From CAYVQZ01 sp964453435 (GTDB lineage: Bacteria; Abyssobacteria; SURF-5), in assembly GCA_964453435.1 (NCBI GenBank), contig CAYVQZ010000027.1, positions 1 through 64,000 on the forward strand: a stretch of 64,000 nt of DNA, written 5' to 3'. The translations under genes and the position numbers were made by a program. Positions within the stretch are counted from its first letter, which is position 1. Every line of letters begins with the position of its first letter. This document shows positions 54,968-63,670 of this stretch, piece by piece. Below the pieces are notes generated by a model. That model had not been told where the DNA came from. It saw nothing but the letters and a program-made list of their open reading frames with translations, and ran no database searches.

Positions 54968-55912
54968 CTATCTATTCGCCCGTGAATCATCGAGAAGCAA
55001 TGTCTCCGGCGTTCTTGGCGCCGCTTCTTCTGCGGGTCTTCCCCTGAACGCTTCTCTGGCGAGGGTAAAGATGAGCGCAACCGTTTCGAGAATGACTTTG
55101 AGGTCTAAAAGGAAGGATGCCTTGCTTATATATTCTCTGTCGTATTGCAGCTTCTTTTTGACATCATCGAGCGACTCGTCGCTTTTCTGTCTCACCTGAG
55201 CAAATCCCGTGATACCGCCGGGCACAAGCAGACGGTCATGATAATTTTCGACATGTCTGCTCAGTTCCTCTATGAAATCGGGTCTCTCCGGACGGGGTCC
55301 GACAAGACTCATGTCTCCCCTGACCACATTAAGGAGTTGAGGCAACTCATCGATATGTGTTTTTCGGATGATGTGGCCGACCCTTGTCACCCGTGGATCG
55401 TTATCTCCCGTCGACCAGGCGGCCCCCGTCTCCTTTTCGGCGTCGACGACCATCGAGCGGAGCTTGTAAATCGTGAAAGGCCTTCCCCCGAGGTCACGCT
55501 GGCGACGGTCGCCATTTCTCCGCTCTTCGGAGGCGGTGGTTTCTTCCCCCGAGCGTCGGGGCGCCCGTCTCCTGTTTCTGCCGATTCGCCCCTGCCGATA
55601 TATTGCCGGACCGCGCGAGTCAAGCTTGATGAGAAGCATGGTTGCAAGGAGCAGGGGAAGCGAAAAGATGAGCGCCAGGAGCGCAACGAGCCTCTCCCAC
55701 AGCGGTTTCATTCGCACATACGCCCCTCCCTTTGCGGTTACAAGGCGGAGGGTCACGCCCGCCACAGCTATAGCGAACAACGAGAGAGAAAGATAACGGA
55801 GCAGGTCATAATTCCCTTCTGCGAGCTCGAGCGCATCGACAATCAAATACGAGGGAGTGCCCGCCACTATGAACAGACCCACACCGACACTTATTTGCTT
55901 GACCGTCTTCAT
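54968..55912 (-). CDS. Polyprenyl-phosphate sugar phosphotransferase
   Basis: This 314-residue protein has N-terminal membrane helices and the bacterial sugar transferase domain: MKPLWERLVALLALIFSLPLL, the membrane-entry helix, and GDMSLVGPRPERPDF near residue 215. TIYKLRSM and RKTHIDELPQLLNV fit the family. It starts exopolysaccharide chains on undecaprenyl phosphate. Between the usual YRQGRIG and GRPFTIYK, about 30 residues rich in Arg and Glu (RRAPRRSGEETTASEERRNG) are inserted. The gene is 28 bases behind the PilZ gene. Confidence 0.9.
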   Translation of the reverse strand: MKTVKQISVGVGLFIVAGTPSYLIVDALELAEGNYDLLRYLSLSLFAIAVAGVTLRLVTAKGGAYVRMKPLWERLVALLALIFSLPLLLATMLLIKLDSRGPAIYRQGRIGRNRRRAPRRSGEETTASEERRNGDRRQRDLGGRPFTIYKLRSMVVDAEKETGAAWSTGDNDPRVTRVGHIIRKTHIDELPQLLNVVRGDMSLVGPRPERPDFIEELSRHVENYHDRLLVPGGITGFAQVRQKSDESLDDVKKKLQYDREYISKASFLLDLKVILETVALIFTLAREAFRGRPAEEAAPRTPETLLLDDSRANR

Positions 55913-55940
55913 TTCGTTCCTTAATTCCTTGCTGCAACTT

Positions 55941-56321
55941 CTAAAGGGACAGGGCTAATTCTTCTTCGAATTGAACGGCGATTCCGTAGAACTGAGCGGG
56001 GGGAAGCTCCTTCCGGGGGCGCTCCACTCTCAAAACTTTGCCCTTACCTTCGAGTCGGGGAGGAACGCCCGGCTCTGTCCACTCCCGACCGGTGTATACC
56101 ACGAAAACCGCTTTCTCTCCTTCTTTTGGTTTTTGGGAGGTGTAAAAGTACATGCCGGATCGCGAAATATCACGCGTATATCCCATCTCCGGCAACGATT
56201 CTTTTCCCTCTCTTGAAAGGCGTTTGAAAGCCAAAAACAAATTGGCCCTCGCCCGCATGCTCTTGCGCCTTTCTTGAGCGGTCACGTATCTCGAGGCCCT
56301 GCATTGGTCGCCTGAGTTCAT
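55941..56321 (-). CDS. PilZ-domain protein
   Basis: The product contains a PilZ-like domain: RRKSMRARANLFLAFKR followed by YTRDISRSGMYFYTSQKP, matching RxxxR and D/N-x-S-x-x-G, the cyclic di-GMP binding residues. It may control exopolysaccharide synthesis with the adjacent sugar transferase. The frame continues to 56375; the ATG at 56321 is one candidate, and GGGGAGG lies 18 bases before it, so the start is uncertain. The closest cyclic di-GMP enzyme in the window is at 2-3 kb. Confidence 0.72.
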   Translation of the reverse strand: MNSGDQCRASRYVTAQERRKSMRARANLFLAFKRLSREGKESLPEMGYTRDISRSGMYFYTSQKPKEGEKAVFVVYTGREWTEPGVPPRLEGKGKVLRVERPRKELPPAQFYGIAVQFEEELALSL

Positions 56322-56355
56322 CAGCAAAAATACACATGTCCTCCCCTTCCCGCTT

Positions 56356-56371
56356 TGCAAATTGCGGGCCG
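56356..56371 (-). promoter_or_regulatory. Weak sigma-54-like site upstream of the PilZ gene
   Basis: CGGCCCG-CAAT-TTGCA fits -24/-12 spacing and the TTGCA box but differs from TGGCACG at two positions. It would start transcription close to the GGGGAGG near 56341, so it is doubtful. TTGTATTAAAAG lies 35 bases upstream. Confidence 0.35.
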
Positions 56372-56375
56372 CCAA

Positions 56376-56580
56376 TTATTTGAGTTTGGTCTTATGTTAT
56401 AAATGGTTGTATTAAAAGCACTTGTGGGTGTTGACTCCGGATTTTTCCGGCGAAATCTCACACGGGAAAGTGTTTGGAAATCAAAACAAGCGGCCTTTAA
56501 TATAGATAAGAAACAACAATTTTTCTGGATCTCTTGCAGTATAGAAAAAGGTTGTTATAGTTAAATCACGGAGGAATCGC
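56376..56580 (+). promoter_or_regulatory. Divergent control region, left part
   Basis: TTGCAG at 56534-56539 and TATAGT at 56556-56561, 16 apart, form a promoter for the small frame at 56581, which has GGAGG at 56570-56574. CCGGATTTTTCCGG near 56438 is a minor hairpin. No gene is visible in 56376-56560. Confidence 0.5.
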
Positions 56581-56706
56581 ATGTATCGGCAATCCATGGT
56601 ATTGACACGAAGGGTGAAGTATAATATAATTTCTGGCGTATTTTATTCTTGCGTCTTTCAATTATTGTATCTCTCCGTGGCACGCGGGCAAACGGGCGGT
56701 TTTTAA
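56581..56706 (+). CDS. Candidate 41-residue membrane micropeptide
   Basis: A 41-codon frame begins with ATG seven bases after GGAGG. Its product has a basic N terminus (TRRVK) followed by a 20-residue hydrophobic stretch (NIISGVFYSCVFQLLYLSVA). A perfect sigma-70 promoter (TTGACA 56602-56607, TATAAT 56625-56630) lies inside it. It could be a regulatory leader or membrane peptide of the kinase locus; it may also be fortuitous. Confidence 0.4.
   Translation: MYRQSMVLTRRVKYNIISGVFYSCVFQLLYLSVARGQTGGF
56602..56630 (+). promoter_or_regulatory. Consensus sigma-70 promoter upstream of the kinase gene
   Basis: TTGACA at 56602-56607 and TATAAT at 56625-56630 are separated by 17 bases, a full consensus match. 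The transcript would include nearly 290 bases of leader before the kinase start at 56925. Confidence 0.75.
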
Positions 56707-56924
56707 AAAAGCAATTTATAGATTTTCGCTATGATAAAAGGAAAAGTATTGGCGCCTTTTCCGATAGAGGTTAGCCTCAAGATAAAATAGACAAAGCCTC
56801 TGTTCATCATTGCGAATCGACCTGGTCTTGAAAAATCTTTTATCCCGGATTATAGTTATGGGTCGAACATGCTTGCCTTCGGCAAATGTTTGTGTGTATA
56901 TTCAAAGCGCGGAGGAACCAACCC

Positions 56925-58595
56925 ATGAAGTCCTCAGCCAAAAAGAAAGACAAGGCGTCTTTCTCCGGTGGCTCGAGCAGCAACTCTTTTGACGCGAATG
57001 AAGCGTGTGAGGAATTGCTGCGCCGTTTTGTCTCCGAAATGGGCGCTCTCGCCGGCTCTGTTTTTCTCGTCGACATCGACAGTGGAAGGCTTCGTCTGGT
57101 CAACGCGATTGGTCCCCGTCGGAACCGGCACATCGGGGAAACTCTCGGAGTCGGAGAAGGGGTCTCCGGCTATGTCGCCGCCAGCAAGGAACCGCTGGTG
57201 ATATCCGATATCTCGAAGAAGAAGGACCTCACGCGGCGGAGGCGCTTTAATCACATTGAATCCTTCATGTCATTTCCTCTCATAATGAACGCAGAGGTCT
57301 TGGGAGTGATGAATCTGTCCGGGCGCGAGAATGGGAATTCGTTTACGAGACGGGACCTGAGGAAAACCCAGGGCCTGTTAGATGAATGTGGAGACCTTCT
57401 CACACGGATGAGCGACAGCCGAGCTCGCGCCGCGGAGCGGGAACTCGCGGAGCAGGCCGAAACAGGCCAGGCGCGCCTCGAAAATATCGAGCGGGAATTG
57501 CAGAGAATCGGCATTTACAACGAATGTATTTTGCGCTCCCTTTCTGAATGTATCGTGGTTTTCGATGAGCGGTTCACAATCTCGTATTGCAGCAAAGACG
57601 AACAACTTTTGCGCCTGTTGGGGGCGCGAACGTGGGCGGAAACCGCGAGCAGAAGCTTGTTGGAGCTGCCCCTCGGCATCGAGCGTGCCGTCCTGAAGCA
57701 GAAACTTGACGAAATGATGAAGGAAGGGGCGCCGTTTTCCTTGAATAATGTAAAAACCGGAGGAGCGCAGGAAAGCTTCGTTGTCAATATGTTCTTCGCT
57801 CCCTTTTTTTCGTCCGAAGACGCGCTTTCCCGCGGCCTTCTGATTATTGATGACAATACGAAGAGCGCCGAGTTGCAGCAACGCCTTACCGAGGCGGAGA
57901 AATTGTCTTTTATCGGCAGCCTGACTTCAACGATCACGCATGAGGTTAACGGACCCCTCGATGGCGTGATACGCTTGGTCAATCTCTCTCTCGCGCGCCT
58001 CGATGAGGCCCACCCGGCGCGGGAATACCTGACCGAAGCTCAGAAGGGTTTGCGCCGCATAGCCTCACTTGTCGGCTCGCTGCTCGCATTTTCGCGGAAG
58101 AGCAGTTCTCTGGACGCCGATTTCACACTCTTAAACAAGATAATAGACCACGCCGTCAGGATGGCTCGGAACAGGGACCCGGGAAAGAATGTCTGCTTTC
58201 AATTAAATTTAGATTCGTTCAGCCCGAATGTCAGCACGAATGATTTCTACCAGGCTGTGAGCAATCTTTTGTCGAACTCGCTCGATGCGGTCGCGCCCAA
58301 CACCGGAACAGTAAAGGTGGAGACACAAGTTGACGAGAAGAACCTGCACATTGTCGTGGAAGATAACGGGCACGGGATTCCCGAACACCTGCACCCGCAG
58401 GTGTTCAACGCGTTCTTCACCACAAAAGAATACGGGTGCGGAACCGGCCTGGGTTTGTCGATCGTGAAGAAGATAGTCGAAAAATATGATGGAGATGTCC
58501 GGATGAACAGTGAACAAAATGCGGGCACGAGAATACAGTTGAGTTTTCCGTTGGAGAAAATAGGCTCCCTGTTTCTCAACAAGTCTGAACCATGA
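56925..58595 (+). CDS. GAF-PAS sensor histidine kinase
   Basis: This 556-residue soluble kinase has no membrane helix. A GAF domain (about 20-165; GSVFLVDIDSGRLRLVNAIG, GVGEGVSGYVAAS) and a PAS-like domain (about 200-330) lead to the histidine kinase core: SFIGSLTSTITHEVNGPLDG with the phospho-histidine near 338, then the N box SNLLSNSLDAVA and the G boxes DNGHGIP and GTGLGLSIVKKI. The signal is probably cytoplasmic. GGAGG at 56911-56915 supports the ATG at 56925. It overlaps the response regulator start by four bases. Confidence 0.92.
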   Translation: MKSSAKKKDKASFSGGSSSNSFDANEACEELLRRFVSEMGALAGSVFLVDIDSGRLRLVNAIGPRRNRHIGETLGVGEGVSGYVAASKEPLVISDISKKKDLTRRRRFNHIESFMSFPLIMNAEVLGVMNLSGRENGNSFTRRDLRKTQGLLDECGDLLTRMSDSRARAAERELAEQAETGQARLENIERELQRIGIYNECILRSLSECIVVFDERFTISYCSKDEQLLRLLGARTWAETASRSLLELPLGIERAVLKQKLDEMMKEGAPFSLNNVKTGGAQESFVVNMFFAPFFSSEDALSRGLLIIDDNTKSAELQQRLTEAEKLSFIGSLTSTITHEVNGPLDGVIRLVNLSLARLDEAHPAREYLTEAQKGLRRIASLVGSLLAFSRKSSSLDADFTLLNKIIDHAVRMARNRDPGKNVCFQLNLDSFSPNVSTNDFYQAVSNLLSNSLDAVAPNTGTVKVETQVDEKNLHIVVEDNGHGIPEHLHPQVFNAFFTTKEYGCGTGLGLSIVKKIVEKYDGDVRMNSEQNAGTRIQLSFPLEKIGSLFLNKSEP

Positions 58596-59983
58596 ATCTA
58601 AAACAAACCAAAAATAGTCGAGTTCTCATTGTGGACGATGACCCTCTCACGAGGTACTCCTTGCAGGAGTTCATGGCGCTGGAAGGGTACACTGTCGAAA
58701 CCGCCGCCAACGGTGAGACGGCGTTGAACATCTTAGGGACGCATCCTTTCGATGTCATGCTCGCAGATGTCAGCATGCCGGGAATGAGCGGCTTCGACCT
58801 CTTGAAATCCGTCATGGAAAAGTACCCGGATGTCATCGTCATCTTGATAACTGCATACGGCACAATCGAGGATGCGGTCAACGGCATCAAGCTCGGAGCG
58901 TATGAATATATTACGAAACCTCTTAACGATGAAGAAGTGAAGCTGTCTATCGAGCGGGCACTCGAGCAAAAAAACCTGCGGCTCGAGAATGCGGAACTTA
59001 AAAAGAAGCTTGCGGAGAAATTCGAATTCGACAACCTGATTGGCGCGGACCAGAGAATGCAGAGAATTTTCGAATTGATCTCGGTCGTTGCCGACACCGA
59101 GGCGACTATCCTGATAAATGGTCCGAGCGGAACCGGAAAGTCGACAATCGCTCGGGCAATCCACTACCACTCGAGACGTAAAGAGCACCCCCTCGTCGAA
59201 ATCAGTTGCGGCGCGCTCTCCGAGAATCTATTGGAAAGCGAACTTTTCGGGCATGTGAAGGGGTCTTTTACGAGCGCGCTGAACGATAAGACAGGAAAAC
59301 TCGAACGCGCGAAGAACGGAACCGTCTTTCTCGACGAAGTCGACACACTGAGCCTGCGCCTGCAGGTGAAGCTGCTGCAATTTTTGCAGGACAAGAAATT
59401 CGAACGGGTAGGAAGCACCGAAACGATTCTTAGCAACGCCCGAGTGATTGCCGCCGCCAACCAGGACCTTGCGCAATGCGTCGCGCGCGGCGAATTCCGG
59501 CAGGACCTCTTCTATCGGCTGAATGTGGTTTCAATCGACCTCCCGCCCCTGAAAGAACGGCTGAGCGATTTGCCCTTGCTCCTCAATCACTTCATAGAAA
59601 AATATAACAAGCTCAACGGGCGACGGGTGAAATCCGTAAGCGACGAGGTCATGAAGCGACTCTTGTCCCATGGATGGCCCGGCAACATACGAGAGCTGGA
59701 AAACGCAATCGAACGAGCCGTCATTCTCTGCGATAAAGAGTATATAACGTTCAATCTTCTCCCCGATTACCTGCAAGACGGCGACCGCGCCGCCGACTCC
59801 AACAGCCTGGTTCCGCTTCACGTTGCCGTGGAAGCTGTCGAGAAAAACGCCATCTCGAAAACCCTCCGCCATTTTAAGGGAAATCGCAACAAAACCGCTG
59901 AATTTCTCGAAATAAACCGCACCACCCTCTATCAAAAAATGAAAAAGTACGGTCTGCTTGACGTAAACTTCAAAGAACGATAG
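58592..59983 (+). CDS. Sigma-54-dependent response regulator
   Basis: This 463-residue NtrC-class activator has a receiver (about 1-125; DDDPLTRY, phospho-Asp in VMLADVSMPG), an AAA+ domain (about 140-380; Walker A INGPSGTGKST, Walker B GTVFLDEVD) and a Fis-type helix-turn-helix at the C terminus (NRNKTAEFLEINRTTLYQKM). The sigma-54 contact loop is GSFTSA instead of GAFTGA. It is coupled to the kinase by the ATGA overlap and is the likely activator of the -24/-12 promoters at 54.7 and 63.3 kb. Confidence 0.94.
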   Translation: MNLKQTKNSRVLIVDDDPLTRYSLQEFMALEGYTVETAANGETALNILGTHPFDVMLADVSMPGMSGFDLLKSVMEKYPDVIVILITAYGTIEDAVNGIKLGAYEYITKPLNDEEVKLSIERALEQKNLRLENAELKKKLAEKFEFDNLIGADQRMQRIFELISVVADTEATILINGPSGTGKSTIARAIHYHSRRKEHPLVEISCGALSENLLESELFGHVKGSFTSALNDKTGKLERAKNGTVFLDEVDTLSLRLQVKLLQFLQDKKFERVGSTETILSNARVIAAANQDLAQCVARGEFRQDLFYRLNVVSIDLPPLKERLSDLPLLLNHFIEKYNKLNGRRVKSVSDEVMKRLLSHGWPGNIRELENAIERAVILCDKEYITFNLLPDYLQDGDRAADSNSLVPLHVAVEAVEKNAISKTLRHFKGNRNKTAEFLEINRTTLYQKMKKYGLLDVNFKER

Positions 59984-60576
59984 GCCGCCGGAAACCACCT
60001 CTTCCTCGAAGAAGACACCGCTCGTTCCACGTGTGCGCTACTATCTGTGAGAACGACGAATCCCTGTCGTAATTTTCACTCCGCGTCTTTCGTAATATAG
60101 AGAATTGCAGTACGATGCGCAACAAAAGGGGCTGTCCTTGAAGCAGGATTCGGTTATTGGAGAACACCATGCCGCATAGTATTCCCCCCAATAGAGTCTG
60201 TCTCACGATTGCCGGGCGAAGGGGGCTGTGAATCTGTCCCGCGATTGTACATCTTGTCGAACAGCAAGCTTTGGTGGCTGTACCCAATTACGGAATCCCC
60301 CGTCTTTTGCGTTGAGCGCAGCGAAATCCCGCGGACTCGCGGGATAGGTTGGCGGACTGCCCCCAAAGCAGGGCATCCCGAACCGTGGGACACATCCAAT
60401 AACCCGCCTCACCAACTACGGGACACCTTCAGAGTCTCCCGAGCGCCTTGGCGTGACGTGACAGATGCTCATAAAAAAGCCGTCGCGCGGGGGAACAGAA
60501 ATAGCGTTGTCTCATCTTTGTTCATGGCGGCTCGCAGACGAGACAACGCTCTTCGCTTACTATATATGTTCGAGTG
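59984..60576 (+). repeat. Gap with R1 copy g, R2 copy 3 and a terminator-like stem
   Basis: Bases 60152-60194 are a degenerate R2 (GTTATTGGAGAACACCATGC, GCATAGTATTCCCCCCAATA) and 60196-60412 an R1 copy (CTCACGATTGCCGGGCGAAG, the core GGTGGCTGTACCCAATTACG and CCCGCGGACTCGCGGG). AGCGTTGTCTC at 60503-60513 and GAGACAACGCT at 60540-60550 make a perfect 11-bp stem, likely a terminator for the leftward CFI-box gene. No gene is supported. Confidence 0.75.
60503..60550 (-). terminator. Probable terminator of the CFI-box gene
   Basis: A perfect 11-bp stem with a 26-base loop, 27 bases beyond the stop codon of the leftward gene, followed on the minus strand by ATTTCTGTT. The T-tract is interrupted, so efficiency is uncertain. 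Confidence 0.5.
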
Positions 60577-63255
60577 TTACAAAAGGCCGGCCGATTCGCC
60601 TCCTTGTCTCTTCGCCCTTTTCCTTGAAAGTACTCCGAAGAAGAGCGCACTTGCGAGCAGGAGACCGATACAGACAATGTGTCGCGACCGGTCGGGTGAA
60701 ACCAGCGCGTAGTTGCAGGCGCGCGCCAATGGCGAAAGCGCAAGCCTTACCGCGGAACGCGCATTCGGATGACCGGAGATGAACTCGGCCATCGGCGGAC
60801 TGCAGCGATAATATGCTCGCACGAAGAGTCTGCCCGGCAGGTTTGTCAAGAGGTAGCGGTCTCTGAATTCTCGCAATATTACGACATCCTCTGCATTCGC
60901 TGAGCCATAGGCGGCCGTCGCAATGAAGCAACTGAGGCTGCCGCCGCTCCCGCCGCCGCCATCGCCGGTGGGTTCCTCTTCGAGACCCAATACCGTGAAG
61001 TGTTTCAACCACAATTCGATCATCGGTGGGTCGGCTGTCTCGTGGTTCTCTCGATATTCCAGCCAGCCGTCGCCCACCGCGGCCTTTTTCCATCCAACCG
61101 TGGGTTCGAAATGGAAAATTTTGTATTTTGTCAGATTTTTTTCGCCCGGCAGCGGGATGAAAATTTTGACCGGGTCCGAGAATACCATCGTCGGCTGAAG
61201 ATTCAGCATGATGCTTGTCGGATTGCTTGCGGCGTTTTCCGGTATTGCATCTTCAGAGCCGAAATAGAGGTCTACCGGAATGGTGTCCAAATATTCCATC
61301 CACGTTCCGGTTCTGTCGCCTTCGAGCAGTGTGACCGAAAGAATGTCGCCCGGCAGTGCGGGACGAGGGTCTCCGCTGTAACTCTGGGCGGGCAGCTCGG
61401 GAGCGGGGTCCTCGACCATGAACCGGTACCCGTACGTATCCATCGAATTGCCGGCCAGGTCGCACGCCCTAACCACCACAGCCACTTCGAGTCCCGCCGG
61501 CAAGCCCGACGTGTATGTCGTTTCGTAGTCGGGCACGAACATCATCCAGAGCAGCCCGGGGGTTGAGCCATCCTCGATAAATTCCATGCGGCCTGTTATT
61601 TCCTCGAACACTTCCTCTCCGCCGTTTTCTTCCACGGCGTAGGCGGTGATGAGAGTGTCGCACGCTTGCGAGGTGTCAATCCCGATATTGTCGATTAATC
61701 TGGCGCGCATGCAACTGAACGCCGAAGCGCCGATGTTTCCGTCAAGTCCCTGGTTCGGATAGGGGCCCAACTCTTCCGGTATGAGTTGCGGCGGGTCCAC
61801 ATCCACCCGGACCGTCACACTGTCGGTGTCCGTTGCCATCCCATCATACGCCGTCAACCGGAACGTCAGCGTGTCATTTGCGTTTGGCGAAGTGAATCTG
61901 GGGCTGCATGTGTTGGGCCCGATGAGAGTCACCGCATTCGCTCCGTCCGTTTGTTGCCACTGGTAGGTCAGGTCCGAGGGGCCGCCGTCCGGATCATAAC
62001 TGTTGCACCCGTTCAGGTTCACCGTGACCGACCCGCGGACTATCTGCTCGTCTCCCGCGTCGGCGACGGGCTGCTCGTTCGCAAACGGACTCACCTGCTG
62101 CTGATAAGAGCCGCCGGCCCACTTGCCCTGCGAGCACGTAATAACAACGCTTATCTGATAGCTCTGAATCGTGTCCGAGGTGTTCACGGGCGCGTGCCAT
62201 ATCGGGTTCTGCGCCGTGCTGTTATTGAAACTTCCGCCGCTGGCGGTCCATTGATAGCTGAGTGTATGGCCGAACGTGTCCTCGGCTGTCACGCCGCATT
62301 GCACCGTTCCGCCCGAGTCAACAGGATTCGGCGTGCCGGCCGGACCGGCGGTAATGACCACTTCGTCTTCGAGAGAGCGAACCGATTGCACGAAGGACCC
62401 GCCGGCCCACTTGCCCTCTGAGCATGTGATGATGACGCTGATGTCATATACTTGCGTTGAACCCGAGGTATTCGCAGGGGCATACCATATCGGATTCTGC
62501 GCCGTGCTGTTATTGAAACTTCCGCCGCTGGCGCTCCATTGATAGGTGAGCGTATGGCCGAACGTGTCCTCGGCTGTCACGCCGCATTGTACCGTTCCGC
62601 CCGAGGCGACGGGGTTTGGCTCGCCGGCCGGACCGGCGGTGATGATTACCTCGTCAACTCCGGTCGAGATGATATACGTGCTTGTCATTATCGCGCTCTG
62701 ATTGCCCGCGCAATCGACGGCGAAATATTTGAGCGTCGTGGTTTGGCTGATTGTGATGGGAGAGGTATATGTCGTAGATTGCAGGGTTGGCGTGCTGCCG
62801 TCGAGAGTGTAATGAATACTGCACGATTCGCTGGCGCTCAGACTAACCGTTTGGCTGCTCTGATACGTTCCACCGGCGGGGCTGGCCCCAACGGTCGGGC
62901 TGGTCAGGTCAATGACCACCTCTTCGGAGGGCGCCGAGAAATCGCTCACGTTCCCGCATAAATCCACCGCGCGAAGCTTATAGTAATAGGAGGGTCCCTC
63001 GCTCACATTGTAGTCGGTCCAGCTGGTTCCCGCAATAAGCCCCTGGTGAGCCTTGGAATAAGGTCCGTCCACATAATTAGACCTGTAGATTTCGTACCCA
63101 TAAATATCCGGCTCGGGGTTTGGCTGCCAGGAAAGAGTCACCGATGCCTGGTCCAGACACAATGCAAGCGCTTGCGACGACCCAAAAAGACCTATAATTA
63201 CGGCAAGAAGCAGCGCCTTAAAGACGATAGCAATCAATCTATCTCCCGATGACAT
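60577..63255 (-). CDS. Large secreted multi-domain protein with CFI-box C-terminal signal
   Basis: This 892-residue protein has an N-terminal signal (hydrophobic about 9-30), a fibronectin III-like domain (about 35-115), a chitobiase C-terminal-type module (YTLDGSTPT near 150) and two nearly identical 96-residue Ig-like repeats (about 200-390; TVQCGVTAEDTFGHTL in both). A PKD-like domain with ADAGDEQI follows. The end is a CFI-box-CTERM: CFIATAAYGS at 776, LREFRDRYLL and VRAYYRCSPP, then a TM helix (about 858-876) and basic tail. It is probably a surface or matrix protein. A perfect sigma-54 promoter precedes it. Confidence 0.85.
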   Translation of the reverse strand: MSSGDRLIAIVFKALLLAVIIGLFGSSQALALCLDQASVTLSWQPNPEPDIYGYEIYRSNYVDGPYSKAHQGLIAGTSWTDYNVSEGPSYYYKLRAVDLCGNVSDFSAPSEEVVIDLTSPTVGASPAGGTYQSSQTVSLSASESCSIHYTLDGSTPTLQSTTYTSPITISQTTTLKYFAVDCAGNQSAIMTSTYIISTGVDEVIITAGPAGEPNPVASGGTVQCGVTAEDTFGHTLTYQWSASGGSFNNSTAQNPIWYAPANTSGSTQVYDISVIITCSEGKWAGGSFVQSVRSLEDEVVITAGPAGTPNPVDSGGTVQCGVTAEDTFGHTLSYQWTASGGSFNNSTAQNPIWHAPVNTSDTIQSYQISVVITCSQGKWAGGSYQQQVSPFANEQPVADAGDEQIVRGSVTVNLNGCNSYDPDGGPSDLTYQWQQTDGANAVTLIGPNTCSPRFTSPNANDTLTFRLTAYDGMATDTDSVTVRVDVDPPQLIPEELGPYPNQGLDGNIGASAFSCMRARLIDNIGIDTSQACDTLITAYAVEENGGEEVFEEITGRMEFIEDGSTPGLLWMMFVPDYETTYTSGLPAGLEVAVVVRACDLAGNSMDTYGYRFMVEDPAPELPAQSYSGDPRPALPGDILSVTLLEGDRTGTWMEYLDTIPVDLYFGSEDAIPENAASNPTSIMLNLQPTMVFSDPVKIFIPLPGEKNLTKYKIFHFEPTVGWKKAAVGDGWLEYRENHETADPPMIELWLKHFTVLGLEEEPTGDGGGGSGGSLSCFIATAAYGSANAEDVVILREFRDRYLLTNLPGRLFVRAYYRCSPPMAEFISGHPNARSAVRLALSPLARACNYALVSPDRSRHIVCIGLLLASALFFGVLSRKRAKRQGGESAGLL

Positions 63256-63331
63256 TGCCCGATCTCCCTATCTCCCTAAGACTCATTCACCCCTGCAAGG
63301 GGTACAGTAAATTTCTCTTATAGGTGATGTA

Positions 63332-63347
63332 GGCAACCCCCGTGCCA
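63332..63347 (-). promoter_or_regulatory. Sigma-54 promoter of the CFI-box gene
   Basis: On the minus strand TGGCACG-GGGG-TTGCC is an exact match to TGGCACG-N4-TTGC. It lies about 77 bases before the ATG at 63255, comparable with the PEP-CTERM promoter. TTGCTATAAAAAC at 63416-63428 lies 69 bases upstream. Confidence 0.9.
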
Positions 63348-63670
63348 CTTGCCTTTTTGTGCCCTGTCAAAGATACCTAAAACCTTTCTTATCAAATACT
63401 TAATCATATATACACTTGCTATAAAAACTCGCCTTTGAATATAACCTCCGGATACATAGGCGTCATTTAGTTACGGAATCGTAATACTCGAGAAAGCTTT
63501 CCTTTCCCGCCATGCTGTAATCGCCACATCGCTAGCTCTCTCCGCCATCGCCCAGCGCAGACGACTTTGAATCCATTCCACGATTGCCCATATTGCCGAA
63601 GACCCAGTTTAGACTCTGTCTCACGATTCCCGAGCGAAGGGACTGTGCCAGAAACGACCCTGTTTTTGTA

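Noticed and set aside
56680..56700. TGGCACGCGGGCAAAC as another sigma-54 promoter before the kinase
   Set aside because: It has TGGCACG but the -12 part lacks TTGC at the required spacing.
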